NCBI RefSeq assembly: GCF_000633635.1
Contig: NZ_AYPQ01000003.1
Coordinates: 816-64,815 of the forward strand
DNA from: Enterococcus crotali
GTDB taxonomy: Bacteria > Bacillota > Bacilli > Lactobacillales > Enterococcaceae
Direction: 5' to 3'
Length of the DNA: 64,000 bases
Below, one piece after another: positions 1 through 8,742 of the stretch (its first letter is position 1; each line of letters begins with the position of its first letter). The notes below the pieces were generated by a model. It made no database searches. It was not told the origin of the DNA and saw only the letters and a list, made by a program, of their open reading frames with translations. The translations under genes were made by a program, and so were the position numbers.

Positions 1-79
1 GTTGTAAAAACAACCTACACATTTGGTTCGTCTTACTTTGTTCAGTTTTCAAAGGTCTACTGTGTTACCTCGCAGCAAC
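1..79 (-). other. rRNA operon leader (5' part of an rrn transcript leaving the window)
   Basis: On the minus strand, downstream of a consensus promoter, the sequence carries CTTTGAAAACTGAAC, the boxA-like antitermination block usual in Firmicute rrn leaders, then AAAGTAAGACGAACC and AATGTGTAGG, which I recognise from enterococcal 16S leaders. The 16S gene itself would start beyond base 1 and is not in the window. The assignment rests on motif recognition plus the two strong promoters; a tRNA-operon leader is a less likely alternative. Confidence 0.7.
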
Positions 80-85
80 TTTTAT

Positions 86-114
86 ATCATATCAAATCTT
101 CGATTTGATGTCAA
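86..114 (-). promoter_or_regulatory. rrn P2-type promoter
   Basis: Minus strand: -35 TTGACA at 109-114, a 17-base spacer, and -10 TATGAT at 86-91. Transcription would start near base 79 and run left into the rrn leader. The spacer TCAAATCGAAGATTTGA is itself an inverted repeat. Confidence 0.85.
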
Positions 115-270
115 TACTTTTTTTAAAAAAGTTTCAAAGTTTTTTTCTGCTTGATGTTATCGAATGTTTCGCGACAACTTCATTAGTTTATCAGGTTGTT
201 TGTTATTTGTCAACAACTTTCTTCTTGATTTTTCAAGTTGTTTTGCTGTTTCTTAATTAACAACTTTGTT

Positions 271-300
271 ATTCTATCATGAATATCTTATACTCGTCAA
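271..300 (-). promoter_or_regulatory. rrn P1-type promoter
   Basis: Minus strand: -35 TTGACG at 295-300, an 18-base spacer and -10 TAGAAT at 271-276, about 185 bases upstream of the stronger promoter. A tandem P1/P2 arrangement is normal for Firmicute rrn operons. The rest of bases 115-533 is AT-rich with several CAAC/GTTG short inverted repeats and no gene I can support. Confidence 0.55.
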
Positions 301-511
301 GAGGAAAAAAATATTTTTTTCTGTCTCTTTTCAAGTGACGTACACTCAGTAGAACATGTATAAATATAACAAGTCTTATCATAAAATGCAACTAGAAAAT
401 GTCTATTTTTGTTTGTTTTTTTCGTTGACGAACAAATCGTTTAAAGTTTGTCCAAGCATTCGTTTTTCCCGGCTCGTTAAACATCTCGAACTGTATGATC
501 ATTCGTTATTC

Positions 512-538
512 AAAAAAGTAGGGACTTTCGCCCCTACT
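512..538 (-). terminator. terminator of etaRS
   Basis: Stem AGTAGGG/CCCTACT (loop GCGAAAGT) followed by six T on the minus strand. The stem overlaps the etaS stop codon at 534-536. Confidence 0.75.
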
Positions 539-2051
539 CTACTATCGCACTGGTATCCACTATCGGAATATAAATTCTAAAGATCGTTCCTTGATGAACA
601 ACACTTTCTGCATCGATTCTTCCTTTATAGTTTTCTACTAACTGTCTAGCAATCGATAAACCTAGTCCGTTTCCACCTTTATTACGTGCTCGAGCTTTAT
701 CTACACGATAGAAACGATTAAATATTTTATCCAGATCCTCTTCTGGGATCCCTTCACCAAAGTCTTGTATGGCAATCTCAAATTCATTCAATGTTTTAGA
801 AATTGAGATATGGACTTCTTTGCGCGTTGTTGAATATTTTACTGCGTTATCCAAAATAATGATCAGCAGTTGTTCAAAGTGATTACGGTAGATCCCTAAT
901 GTCACTTCATGCAATAAATCATCATCTAACGTAATGACAAAATCAGGATATAGAATTTTGAAATTGTTAAATACTTGATAAACAACTTGCTTAGCATTGG
1001 ATGTATGATTTGAATATTGAACATCCACTTGCTCTGCACGTGACAGATCTAGCATTTCTTGAACTAGGCTCTTCATACGAACAATTTCTTGCAGACTAGC
1101 TTCTAAGGATTCATCTAGAACTTCCGGATCTTCTTTGCCCCAACGGTTCAATAGGTTCAAATGCCCTTCAATTATTGCAACGGGCGTGCGTAATTCGTGG
1201 GAAACGTCTTCTACAAATTGTTCCTGCTGCTCGATATAGCGTCTCATACGATCTAGCATCTCATTAAATATCTCTGCCAAATCTGCTAGTTCATCATTAG
1301 AATGAATGTCTGGCATATGAATATCAGACTGCGGATCTTTTCTGATCGTATCCATCGTATCTCTTAGCACTTGCAATGGTTTTAGGAAAAATGAAGACAA
1401 AATGAAGCCCAGAATACTACTTAAAATCAATGAAATGATTTCCAATGCAACTAAGGTTAGTAATAAGCGGTTTCTGATATCATAAAATGAAGAAAGCTCA
1501 TAAAAAGCCTGAATATATCCAATTTGCTCTCTATTTTCTTTAGAATAAATGGGTTGGATAACCAAAAAACCCGTTTTGTCCTCTAGGGTTTGAATTTCAG
1601 CCGCCTGTTTTTCTTTTTTCAGTAGTTGACTTTTTACTTTCTGGGTTTCAAATATAAGCGTTCCTTTTGTATCATATATCGATAAGTATAAAGCTGGCTG
1701 CCCTAACTCTGAAAGCATAGTATCCATTTCCATCAAGGAGCCTTCTACAGAAACTTTCTTGTTATTTAGATCGCGTTCATCAACATTAGGCGTCTTTAAC
1801 TTTTCATAGACCTCTGATATTGTCAAATTTTCTTTTGCATTAGCTAAGCGATTTCCAACTTCGCCAACCGTTCTTTCTACATTTTCGCGTTCTTTTTCAA
1901 CAATAAGATTCACTGAGGTTTTATAGGTGATCACTGCAAAGATAGTGAACACAACGAATATGAAGAAAGAACTTGCAGAAGCCCACTTGATTGTCAAGGA
2001 AGGCCCCTTCAGTTCTTTTTTTGCCGCTTTTTTCATTTTTATTGATTTCAC
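534..2051 (-). CDS. etaS: EtaS-like sensor histidine kinase
   Basis: Membrane sensor kinase of a two-component system, 505 aa. In order: a first membrane helix (about residues 27-48), an extracytoplasmic domain of roughly 150 residues, a second helix (about 198-222), a HAMP linker, the HisKA domain with H-box [12 protein letters not shown] (phospho-acceptor His near residue 285), and an ATPase domain with N box DNAVKYS, G1 [10 protein letters not shown] and G2 GNGLGLSIA. It overlaps the regulator gene by four bases (GTGA), so the two are translationally coupled. The GTG start at 2051 has a weak ribosome site; an ATG five codons in (2036) is a possible alternative. The pair beside gnd matches EtaRS of E. 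faecalis (LisRK/ArlRS relatives), implicated in stress and acid response; the signal is unknown. Confidence 0.88.
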   Translation of the reverse strand: MKSIKMKKAAKKELKGPSLTIKWASASSFFIFVVFTIFAVITYKTSVNLIVEKERENVERTVGEVGNRLANAKENLTISEVYEKLKTPNVDERDLNNKKVSVEGSLMEMDTMLSELGQPALYLSIYDTKGTLIFETQKVKSQLLKKEKQAAEIQTLEDKTGFLVIQPIYSKENREQIGYIQAFYELSSFYDIRNRLLLTLVALEIISLILSSILGFILSSFFLKPLQVLRDTMDTIRKDPQSDIHMPDIHSNDELADLAEIFNEMLDRMRRYIEQQEQFVEDVSHELRTPVAIIEGHLNLLNRWGKEDPEVLDESLEASLQEIVRMKSLVQEMLDLSRAEQVDVQYSNHTSNAKQVVYQVFNNFKILYPDFVITLDDDLLHEVTLGIYRNHFEQLLIIILDNAVKYSTTRKEVHISISKTLNEFEIAIQDFGEGIPEEDLDKIFNRFYRVDKARARNKGGNGLGLSIARQLVENYKGRIDAESVVHQGTIFRIYIPIVDTSAIVE

Positions 2052-2734
2052 GAGCGCATCACATAACCTGTCCCACGAACAGTTTGAATGTAGCTCTCCT
2101 CGCCAGGAACATCAATTTTATTGCGTAAATAACGAATATAAACATCAACAACATTCGTTTCGACTTCTGTCTCATAACCCCAGACTTTATTTAATAAGAC
2201 ATCACGGGCTAATACAACATTTACATTTTCCATTAATGTTAATAGTAATTCATATTCACGCTTTGTTAATTCGATCATTTCAGAATTACGGCGCACAACA
2301 CGATTTTCCTTTTCGATGGTTAAATCACGATAAGTAATCGTTGTTTGTTTTGCCACATTTTTGTCACCTTCAATATCAATACGACGAAGTAATGCACGCA
2401 AACGAGCTAACAGTTCTTCTATTGCAAAAGGTTTTACGATATAGTCATCCGCTCCGTGATCTAAACCAGATACTCGATCAATCACAGAATCTCTTGCTGT
2501 CATCATAATAATCGGCGTATTTTTCACTTGGCGTATACGGCGACAAACTTCAAGCCCATTCAATTCAGGCAACATCAAATCTAAAAGGATAGCATCCCAA
2601 TCATTATTTAAAGCCGCTTCTAAACCAGTACGTCCGTTGTAGTGAACTTCTGCAGTATAGCCCTCGTGTTTCAGCTCCAGTTCTACAAAACGTGCTAAGT
2701 TTTTTTCATCTTCAATAATTAGAATATTACTCAT
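2048..2734 (-). CDS. etaR: EtaR-like OmpR-family response regulator
   Basis: DNA-binding response regulator, 228 aa. The receiver domain (1-120) has the acidic pocket IIEDE, the phospho-acceptor Asp near residue 52 in [11 protein letters not shown], and Lys in DDYIVKPF. The C-terminal winged helix (about 130-228) ends with the typical [12 protein letters not shown]. The ribosome site is AAAGGAC upstream of ATG. It is first in a two-gene operon with the kinase and follows gnd in the same direction. Family knowledge: phosphorylated by its kinase and binding promoters as a dimer. The closest known counterparts are E. faecalis EtaR, Listeria LisR and Staphylococcus ArlR. Confidence 0.9.
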   Translation of the reverse strand: MSNILIIEDEKNLARFVELELKHEGYTAEVHYNGRTGLEAALNNDWDAILLDLMLPELNGLEVCRRIRQVKNTPIIMMTARDSVIDRVSGLDHGADDYIVKPFAIEELLARLRALLRRIDIEGDKNVAKQTTITYRDLTIEKENRVVRRNSEMIELTKREYELLLTLMENVNVVLARDVLLNKVWGYETEVETNVVDVYIRYLRNKIDVPGEESYIQTVRGTGYVMRS

Positions 2735-2841
2735 TGGTTATTTGTCCTTTCTCTTTAAAAGCTATCTTAAAGCTTACCCATTATACCCACTTTTATCTTA
2801 AAAAGCTAGCAACAACCCATATTTTCCATACAGCAGAGAGA

Positions 2842-2872
2842 AAACCATGAGAAATTTTTGAATCCCATGGTT
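2842..2872 (-). terminator. probable terminator after gnd
   Basis: Inverted repeat AAACCATG/CATGGTTT just past the gnd stop, followed on the minus strand by a T/C-rich run (TTTTCTCTCT). Modest stem, so medium support. Confidence 0.5.
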
Positions 2873-2881
2873 TCCAACATA

Positions 2882-4303
2882 TTATTCTTCGTTATACCAG
2901 CTATAGTGGTAAGTGCCTTCTTTATCAACTCGTTGATACGTATGAGCACCAAAATAATCTCTTTGCGCTTGTATAAGATTTGCTGGCAAACGTTCTGAAC
3001 GATAAGAGTCATAGTATGCAATTGCTGATGCAAATGTTGGAACAGGAACTCCCGCTTGGACAGCAATCGATACAACATCGCGAACAGATTGTTGATATTT
3101 TTTTGTAATATCAATAAAGTACTCATCTAATAATAAATTTTCGATCGTTGGATTTTTATCATATGCATCCGTTATTTTTTGTAAAAACTGAGCACGGATG
3201 ATACAACCTGCACGCCAGATTTTGGCGATCTCACCGAATGGCAAGTCCCACTCATAATCTTCTGAAGCGACACGTAATTGAGCAAATCCTTGCGCATAAC
3301 TCATGATCTTACTAAAGTAAAGAGCTTCACGAATTTTTTCAATCAATTCTTTTTTATCCCCTTGATAAACAGGAGCTTCTGGCTTCGCTAGGACTTTACT
3401 TGCTTTCACACGTTCATCTTTATATGCAGAAATGAAACGAGCAAAAACAGATTCAGTGATCAATGGTAGTGGAACCCCTAGATCTAACGCACTTTGGCTT
3501 GTCCATTTACCTGTCCCTTTATTACCAGCAGCATCCATGATGACATCAACGATTGGTTTACCAGTTCCTTCATCGTCTTTACGTGTTAAAATGTCTGCTG
3601 TGATTTCTACAAGATAGCTATCCAACTCACCTTGATTCCATTCTTTGAAAATATCAGCCATTTCATCAACAGAAACACCAAGAATATTCTTCATTAAATC
3701 GTAAGATTCGGCAATCAATTGCATATCACCGTATTCGATTCCATTGTGAACCATTTTAACATAGTGACCCGCACCATTTGGGCCGATATACGTAACACAT
3801 GGTTCGCCATCTTCGGCTTTAGCAGAAATTTTTTCTAAAATCGGAGCAACTAATTCATAAGCTTCTTTTTGACCTCCCGGCATGATTGAAGGACCTTTTA
3901 ATGCCCCTTCTTCTCCACCAGAAACGCCCGTTCCAATAAAGTTAATACCAGAATTAGCCAATTCTTCATTTCTACGGATCGTATCTTTAAAGAACGTATT
4001 CCCGCCGTCGATCAAAATATCTCCTTTATCTAAATGAGGCAGCAACTCTTGAATCGTCGCGTCTGTTGCAAAACCTGCTTGAACCATCAACATAATACGG
4101 CGCGGTTTTTCAATAGAGTCTACAAACTCTTCGATTGTATACGTCGCTTTGAAATTTTTATCTGGATGTTCCTCAACGACATCTGTTGTTTTTGAACCTG
4201 TACGATTAAATAGAGCAACTGTGTATCCTCTACTTTCGATATTCAAGGCTAAATTTTTTCCCATTACGGCCATTCCGACTACGCCAAATTGTTGTTTTGT
4301 CAT
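2882..4303 (-). CDS. gnd: 6-phosphogluconate dehydrogenase (decarboxylating)
   Basis: Oxidative pentose-phosphate pathway enzyme that turns 6-phosphogluconate and NADP+ into ribulose 5-phosphate, CO2 and NADPH in the cytoplasm. The 473-aa product from ATG 4303 (ribosome site GGGAGGATACAAG) has the normal family length. Visible: the Rossmann start [14 protein letters not shown], the substrate loop [19 protein letters not shown], the catalytic Lys/Asn segment [19 protein letters not shown], and the C-terminal [14 protein letters not shown]. It has its own promoter at 4364-4392. The gnd-etaR order is conserved in enterococci. Confidence 0.96.
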   Translation of the reverse strand: MTKQQFGVVGMAVMGKNLALNIESRGYTVALFNRTGSKTTDVVEEHPDKNFKATYTIEEFVDSIEKPRRIMLMVQAGFATDATIQELLPHLDKGDILIDGGNTFFKDTIRRNEELANSGINFIGTGVSGGEEGALKGPSIMPGGQKEAYELVAPILEKISAKAEDGEPCVTYIGPNGAGHYVKMVHNGIEYGDMQLIAESYDLMKNILGVSVDEMADIFKEWNQGELDSYLVEITADILTRKDDEGTGKPIVDVIMDAAGNKGTGKWTSQSALDLGVPLPLITESVFARFISAYKDERVKASKVLAKPEAPVYQGDKKELIEKIREALYFSKIMSYAQGFAQLRVASEDYEWDLPFGEIAKIWRAGCIIRAQFLQKITDAYDKNPTIENLLLDEYFIDITKKYQQSVRDVVSIAVQAGVPVPTFASAIAYYDSYRSERLPANLIQAQRDYFGAHTYQRVDKEGTYHYSWYNEE

Positions 4304-4363
4304 CTTGTATCCTCCCACTATCTTTGAAAAGAACTTCATTAGAACTTTCTTATAATCTACATC

Positions 4364-4392
4364 ATTATAACGTAGAATGCTTGATATGAAAA
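4364..4392 (-). promoter_or_regulatory. gnd promoter
   Basis: Minus strand: -35 TTTTCA (4387-4392), 17-base spacer, -10 TATAAT (4364-4369). The leader before the gnd start is about 55 bases. Confidence 0.6.
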
Positions 4393-4440
4393 CAAAATAG
4401 TTCGAATATTTTAATTTACTACTCTTTATTTATTAGATTT

Positions 4441-4464
4441 TGGACAATTGAAGATAATTGTCCA
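4441..4464. repeat. inverted repeat upstream of gnd
   Basis: Perfect 9-base arms TGGACAATT / AATTGTCCA separated by GAAGAT. It lies about 50 bases upstream of the gnd -35 box, between gnd and the rpmF terminator. There is no T-run, so it looks more like an operator than a terminator; the binding protein is unknown. Confidence 0.5.
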
Positions 4465-4490
4465 TCCGTTTGATTATTTCTAATCAAAAT

Positions 4491-4525
4491 AAATCCCCTA
4501 GGCTCCATGGTTAGCCTAGGGGATT
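4491..4525 (-). terminator. terminator of yceD-rpmF
   Basis: Strong stem AAATCCCCTAGGCT / AGCCTAGGGGATTT with an 8-base loop, then TATTTTGATT on the minus strand, directly after the rpmF stop. Confidence 0.88.
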
Positions 4526-4547
4526 TTAACATTTTCAAAAAAATGTT

Positions 4548-4727
4548 TTATGCTTCTTTAGAGATTACGTCTTTTCCATCGTAATGACCACATGCTGGAC
4601 ATACGTGATGGCTTTTTCTCATTTCACCACAGTTTGAACATGCATTCAAACCTTTAATAGTTAATTTGTAATGAGTACGGCGTTTGCCCTTTTTAGCTTT
4701 TGAAGTTCTTCTAGCTGGTACTGCCAT
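4548..4727 (-). CDS. rpmF: 50S ribosomal protein L32
   Basis: Structural protein of the large ribosomal subunit. 59 aa starting [20 protein letters not shown], the usual L32 N-terminus; an upstream in-frame ATG at 4781 is rejected because AAGGAGGTGG sits eight bases before the 4727 start. Cys30, Cys33, Cys43 and Cys46 form two CxxC pairs, so this is the zinc-binding (C+) form, which is down-regulated under zinc limitation in some bacteria that also hold a C- copy. It is co-transcribed with yceD, 56 bases upstream. Confidence 0.96.
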   Translation of the reverse strand: MAVPARRTSKAKKGKRRTHYKLTIKGLNACSNCGEMRKSHHVCPACGHYDGKDVISKEA

Positions 4728-4783
4728 TGGTGTTCCACCTCCTTGTAAAGATGTGTGCATAAAATGCACGATATATTCCAATC

Positions 4784-5353
4784 TTACTGCTTATCGTCCT
4801 CATCAGATGTTTCACTGAACAATTCGGATAATTTAGCAAGACGAGGATCCATTGTTTGTTGTGCTTCTTCTTGTCTTTTTCGTGCATATTCATCTTCTGA
4901 TAGAACTTCCCAGTCATTACCCTTTGGCATCTCTTGACTCACTTGTTCTTCTTCTGATAATACTTGAATCGGAATAGACAAAAGAATGTTATCTTCGACT
5001 GATTCATCTAAATCGATCGTTGGTTTCTCCAACAAGATGATTTCTTCATCTGCCAAACGTTCATCTCTTTGCTGATACTGTTCTAGGGTCATAAAGACCT
5101 CATCAACATCAATTGTCAGCGTAAGCGGAACAGGTGTTAAAGAACGTGAAGATGGAACTGTTACAATAACATCGATTCTATAATGAAGCAAATACTCTTC
5201 TTTTCCTACTGTTAACATCCCGGTTGCTTTAACAGGACTAACATCTAGAATCAGACTATCTCTTTTCATCAGGGACGCTTTTAAATCCAATGTCTCTGAA
5301 AATTCACATGGTTTGTCTTTGTATTTGTTTAGTTCTAGTAAAGACCATTTCAT
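4784..5353 (-). CDS. yceD: YceD/DUF177 family protein (large-subunit/23S rRNA accumulation protein)
   Basis: 189-aa acidic protein of the DUF177 family. The start at ATG 5353 was chosen because GAGGTG lies six bases upstream; further in-frame starts extend to 5383 but overlap the promoter. The core is beta-rich ([19 protein letters not shown]), and the tail from about residue 150 is highly charged and probably disordered. Family knowledge: in E. coli and plants DUF177 proteins support 23S rRNA accumulation, and the gene almost always precedes rpmF, as here. The exact biochemical action is unknown. Confidence 0.9.
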   Translation of the reverse strand: MKWSLLELNKYKDKPCEFSETLDLKASLMKRDSLILDVSPVKATGMLTVGKEEYLLHYRIDVIVTVPSSRSLTPVPLTLTIDVDEVFMTLEQYQQRDERLADEEIILLEKPTIDLDESVEDNILLSIPIQVLSEEEQVSQEMPKGNDWEVLSEDEYARKRQEEAQQTMDPRLAKLSELFSETSDEDDKQ

Positions 5354-5382
5354 ATTCATCACCTCATAACGCAACAAAAGCA

Positions 5383-5411
5383 ATTATACAAGGCTTTGAA
5401 AGCTTTGTCAA
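5383..5411 (-). promoter_or_regulatory. strong promoter of yceD-rpmF
   Basis: Minus strand: TTGACA (5406-5411), 17-base spacer, TATAAT (5383-5388). Perfect consensus, fitting a ribosomal protein operon. Confidence 0.85.
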
Positions 5412-5511
5412 TGAAATTTTCTTGACGACGTTTTCTTCTTTCAACTTTTTTCATATACTACTATTCTATCTACATTCTTTAATGGTAAAATAAAACAAAG
5501 GAGGAGTTAGT

Positions 5512-6290
5512 ATGAAAGCATTTGAGTTTAAAAACGTTTCTTTTATTCGGGATAAAAAAACATTGTTAAATAACGTAAACTGGACAGTTCAAGCATCTGA
5601 AAATTGGGCAATTCTCGGCCTGAATGGCGCTGGTAAAACATTGCTTTTACAATTGATTTGCGGATATCTTTGGCCTTCAAAAGGACGCCTAGAAGTTTTA
5701 GATCAAGTATTTGGTCATGCATCTATTCCTGAGCTGCAGCGGCGAATCGGCTGGGTCAGCACGGCTTTACAGTATCGTATGAAAGATGGAGACATTGCTG
5801 AAAAAATTGTTTTGTCTGGTAAATTTGCCAGTATCGGCATCTATCAGCACTATACCGCTGAAGAACTTGAACAGGCAAAAGCTATTTTGAGAAGTGCAGG
5901 CGGTGAATCCTGATCGGGAAAAAATATAGTGTCCTCTCTCAAGGCGAACGACAGTTAGTCTTAATTTCCAGAGCTTTGATGACCGAACCGGAGCTATTGA
6001 TTTTAGACGAACCGTGCAATGGCTTAGATTTGTTTGCTCGAGAAAAGCTCTTATCTCAAATTCAGAAAATTGCAGAGCAAGAGATTCACCCAACACTTCT
6101 TTATGTTACTCACCATACTGAAGAAATTCTGCCATGTTTTAATCATTTGATGTTGCTCAAAGATGGAGAAATTTTCGCCCAAGGAACGCGAACAGAACTA
6201 TTCAATGAAGCAACATTCACAGATTTTTACGCTGAGCCGATTCAAATCATTCCATTAAAAGATGAACGCTTAGCTGTTTACCCTAAATAA
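5512..6290 (+). CDS. ABC transporter ATP-binding protein, YlmA-like (frameshifted in this sequence)
   Basis: Stand-alone ABC ATPase, roughly 259 aa when rejoined. The N-terminal part (to 5910) has the A-loop region and Walker A GLNGAGKTLLL. The second part has the signature SQGERQ, Walker B LLILDEP and the H-loop THHTEE. The frame breaks at about 5908-5912: adding one C in the TCC/TG stretch joins GES to LIGKKYSVLSQGERQ in frame. The deletion is one of nine of the same kind in this window and is probably a sequence error. No permease gene is adjacent. Start ATG 5512 follows AAAGGAGGAG. The role is unknown; the YlmA type is poorly characterised. Confidence 0.8.
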
Positions 6291-6324
6291 AAATCGATAC
6301 AAATAAAAATACTCAACTCGAATA

Positions 6325-6500
6325 ACCAAGTAGGGACCACGCAATACCATTTATCTGCGGCAAGCTGAACCTTTAACGAGAACGCATCAAGCCGTATGTA
6401 CCTCGCCCTGTTTTACGACAATAAGAGGGAATTTACGGAAATTGCCATGAATTATTGCGAGCTTATAAACTGATAATCGTTGGTGTCTACTTGGTGTTTT
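6325..6500 (+). ncRNA. ssrS: probable 6S RNA (SsrS), regulator of RNA polymerase
   Basis: The 410-base gene-free stretch 6291-6700 holds a long irregular hairpin. A closing stem ACCAAGTAG (6325-6333) pairs with CTACTTGGT (6487-6495), followed by GTTTTTCATTTT. Inner stems are ACCACG/CGTTGGT, GGCAA/TTGCC, CCGTA/TACGG and CCTC/GAGG, with an open bubble around 6366-6390. Size (about 170-180), shape and bubble position (near nucleotide 45-50) fit 6S RNA, which mimics an open promoter and sequesters the housekeeping RNA polymerase. Location beside recQ matches Bacillus 6S-2 (bsrB, next to the recQ homologue yocI). The product RNA primed in the bubble would begin AAAGGUU, resembling what I recall for 6S-2. 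The plus strand is preferred for its T-run; no clear -35 was found. Confidence 0.6.
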
Positions 6501-6700
6501 TCATTTTATTGAGATCAAATAGACATTGCACACTATCTGTCCTGGTTACAAATTAGTGCTTCTCAACAATGTCAACTTATTTCCGTCGTCTTTAATTTTT
6601 AGTGGCTTAGCTCTTAGATCTTGACGTTACCTGAACAGAGTATTAGTTGCTGCTCTCACCATTTATCCAAACCCAACCATTTTTTGTCAGCACTAGATAC

Positions 6701-8488
6701 TTACTGAGTACTAACATTTTTTTCTTCAGATTGCTTAAATGTTTCGATTGCTACTAAGAATTTCTCCCCGTATTTATCTAATTTATTTTGTCCAACACCT
6801 TTTACTTGTAATAACTGAATCGAATTTTTAGGAAGTTTTTCACACATTTCTTTCAACGTGCTGTCTGAGAAAATCAAATACGGCGGTACACCTGCTTCTT
6901 GCGCTAAGTCCATCCGTAATGCTCTTAACGTTTCAAAGAGTCCATCATTGACCACAACTTTTCGAACACGCTGATCTTCTTTTCTAAATACAGTCTGCTG
7001 TCCCAAAAGAACTTGGACTCCTGTTGGCGAAACAGATAATAACGGATATTGGCCATCTGATGGATTTAAATATCTTTCTGCTGTCAAATAGTCGATCAAT
7101 TGATTGACTTCTTTTTGCGTTCGATCTTTCAGTAATCCATAGGTAGGCAAACGATGAAAGTGCCACTGATCGATTTTTTGATCCTTTGAACCCGTCAAAA
7201 CTTTTCCAACAAGCCCTTTACCAAATTTCTCTCCCATACGTTTGACACATGATAAAACCTTTTGAGCATCTACAGTGATATCCACCAATTCCCGTTCATC
7301 TAAGCAATTGGAACAGCGGCCACAATCATGTCCTTTCTCTCCAAAATAACGCAAAATGAATTTTTGTAAACACATTTGAGCATTCGCATATTGGGACATC
7401 TCTCTTAACTTCATATATTCTTTTTGTTTGTAGTCAATCGTCATTTCAGATTGATCAATAAAAAATTGCTGGATTTGAAGATCATGTGGTGCATAAAGTA
7501 AGACCGCATCACTAGGAAGTCCGTCACGTCCAGCACGTCCAGCTTCTTGATAGTAAGACTCGATATTTCCCGGGATTTGGGCATGGATAACAAAACGAAC
7601 ATTACTTTTATTGATCCCCATACCAAACGCATTCGTTGCAACCATCACCTGTAGCTTATCGAATAAAAACTGTTCTTGATTATCATTTCTTTCTTTTTCA
7701 TTCATGCCACCGTGATACATACCTACAGTTATCTTCTTACTTTGAAGCAAATGATAAATTCGTTCTACTTCTTTTCTTGTGCTAGCATAAACAATCCCCG
7801 ATTGTCCCTGATTCAATTTAAGATACTCTAAAAGGAACACATCTCGATTTTGATCCTTAATTACTTGAAATGACAAATTTTCACGGGCAAAACCCGTTTG
7901 CACCTGATTTTCTTTAGGTATGTGTAATTGTTTAAGAATGTCTTCTGCTACTTGAGGTGTGGCTGTTGCAGTTAATGCAATCACTGCTGGTTGTTGCTGG
8001 AATTGTTCAATAATTTCAGCTAAGCGTAGATAGCTAGGTCGAAAATCGTGTCCCCACTGCGAAATACAATGCGCCTCATCTACTGCTAATAAATCGATTG
8101 GCACATGTAAGAGTAATTGTTGAAAATCAAAAGATTCTAAACGCTCAGGCGCCACATATAGTAGCTTAACCTCACGATTAACTGCCATTTGAACACGATT
8201 GTTCATCTCTTGTTGTGAAATTGTGCTGTTGATGAATGTCGCTGGAATCCCCATCATATTTAGTGCATCTACTTGGTCTTTCATCAAAGAAATCAACGGG
8301 GAAATGACTAAGGTAAGGTTCTCCAGCATAAGTGCAGGCAACTGATAACAAATTGATTTTCCACCCCCAGTTGGCATGATCCCTAAAACATTTTCTTTAT
8401 GTAAAACATGATTGATGATGTCTTCTTGTCCTTGACGAAACTCGTCGTATCCAAATTTTTCTTTCAGTAAGTCTTTGATGTCAATCAT
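6701..8488 (-). CDS. recQ: ATP-dependent DNA helicase RecQ
   Basis: 3'-5' superfamily 2 DNA helicase for recombination and fork repair, 595 aa. Order: Walker A MPTGGGKSICYQLPAL, DEAH box AVDEAHCISQWGHDFRPSY (with the RecQ aromatic loop), motif III ALTATATP, motif VI QEAGRAGRDG, the RecQ-Ct zinc cluster (C near 380, then CGRCSNCL), a winged helix, and an HRDC domain in the last 80 residues (SDSTLKEMCEKLP). Length is normal for the full-domain form. Start ATG 8488 follows GGAGAG. It is monocistronic as far as visible, with the probable 6S RNA at its 3' side. Confidence 0.95.
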   Translation of the reverse strand: MIDIKDLLKEKFGYDEFRQGQEDIINHVLHKENVLGIMPTGGGKSICYQLPALMLENLTLVISPLISLMKDQVDALNMMGIPATFINSTISQQEMNNRVQMAVNREVKLLYVAPERLESFDFQQLLLHVPIDLLAVDEAHCISQWGHDFRPSYLRLAEIIEQFQQQPAVIALTATATPQVAEDILKQLHIPKENQVQTGFARENLSFQVIKDQNRDVFLLEYLKLNQGQSGIVYASTRKEVERIYHLLQSKKITVGMYHGGMNEKERNDNQEQFLFDKLQVMVATNAFGMGINKSNVRFVIHAQIPGNIESYYQEAGRAGRDGLPSDAVLLYAPHDLQIQQFFIDQSEMTIDYKQKEYMKLREMSQYANAQMCLQKFILRYFGEKGHDCGRCSNCLDERELVDITVDAQKVLSCVKRMGEKFGKGLVGKVLTGSKDQKIDQWHFHRLPTYGLLKDRTQKEVNQLIDYLTAERYLNPSDGQYPLLSVSPTGVQVLLGQQTVFRKEDQRVRKVVVNDGLFETLRALRMDLAQEAGVPPYLIFSDSTLKEMCEKLPKNSIQLLQVKGVGQNKLDKYGEKFLVAIETFKQSEEKNVSTQ

Positions 8489-8688
8489 GAAATTCTCTCC
8501 GTTCTTTGTGTCTGGTTGTTATTTTAGCATGCGTTATAGTTCAATTCAAGGGAGGATCAACATAGCGTGAAACAATTTGCTTGTTGTGAAACACTAGTCT
8601 ATTTTATAAAAAAAATAAATCCTTTATTTATCAAGCTTTCTATAACTAACATACGCAATATTTTCGATTATTTATTAAAGTTATCCAC

Positions 8689-8729
8689 AAAAAAAGGTGG
8701 AACAAAACTTTTTAAGTCTCGTTCCACCT
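8689..8729 (-). terminator. terminator of typA
   Basis: Stem AGGTGGAAC / GTTCCACCT with a 17-base loop, followed by seven T on the minus strand, 13 bases after the typA stop. Bases 8489-8688, between it and recQ, hold nothing else I can support. Confidence 0.85.
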
Positions 8730-8742
8730 ACCTAGCTTCTTT

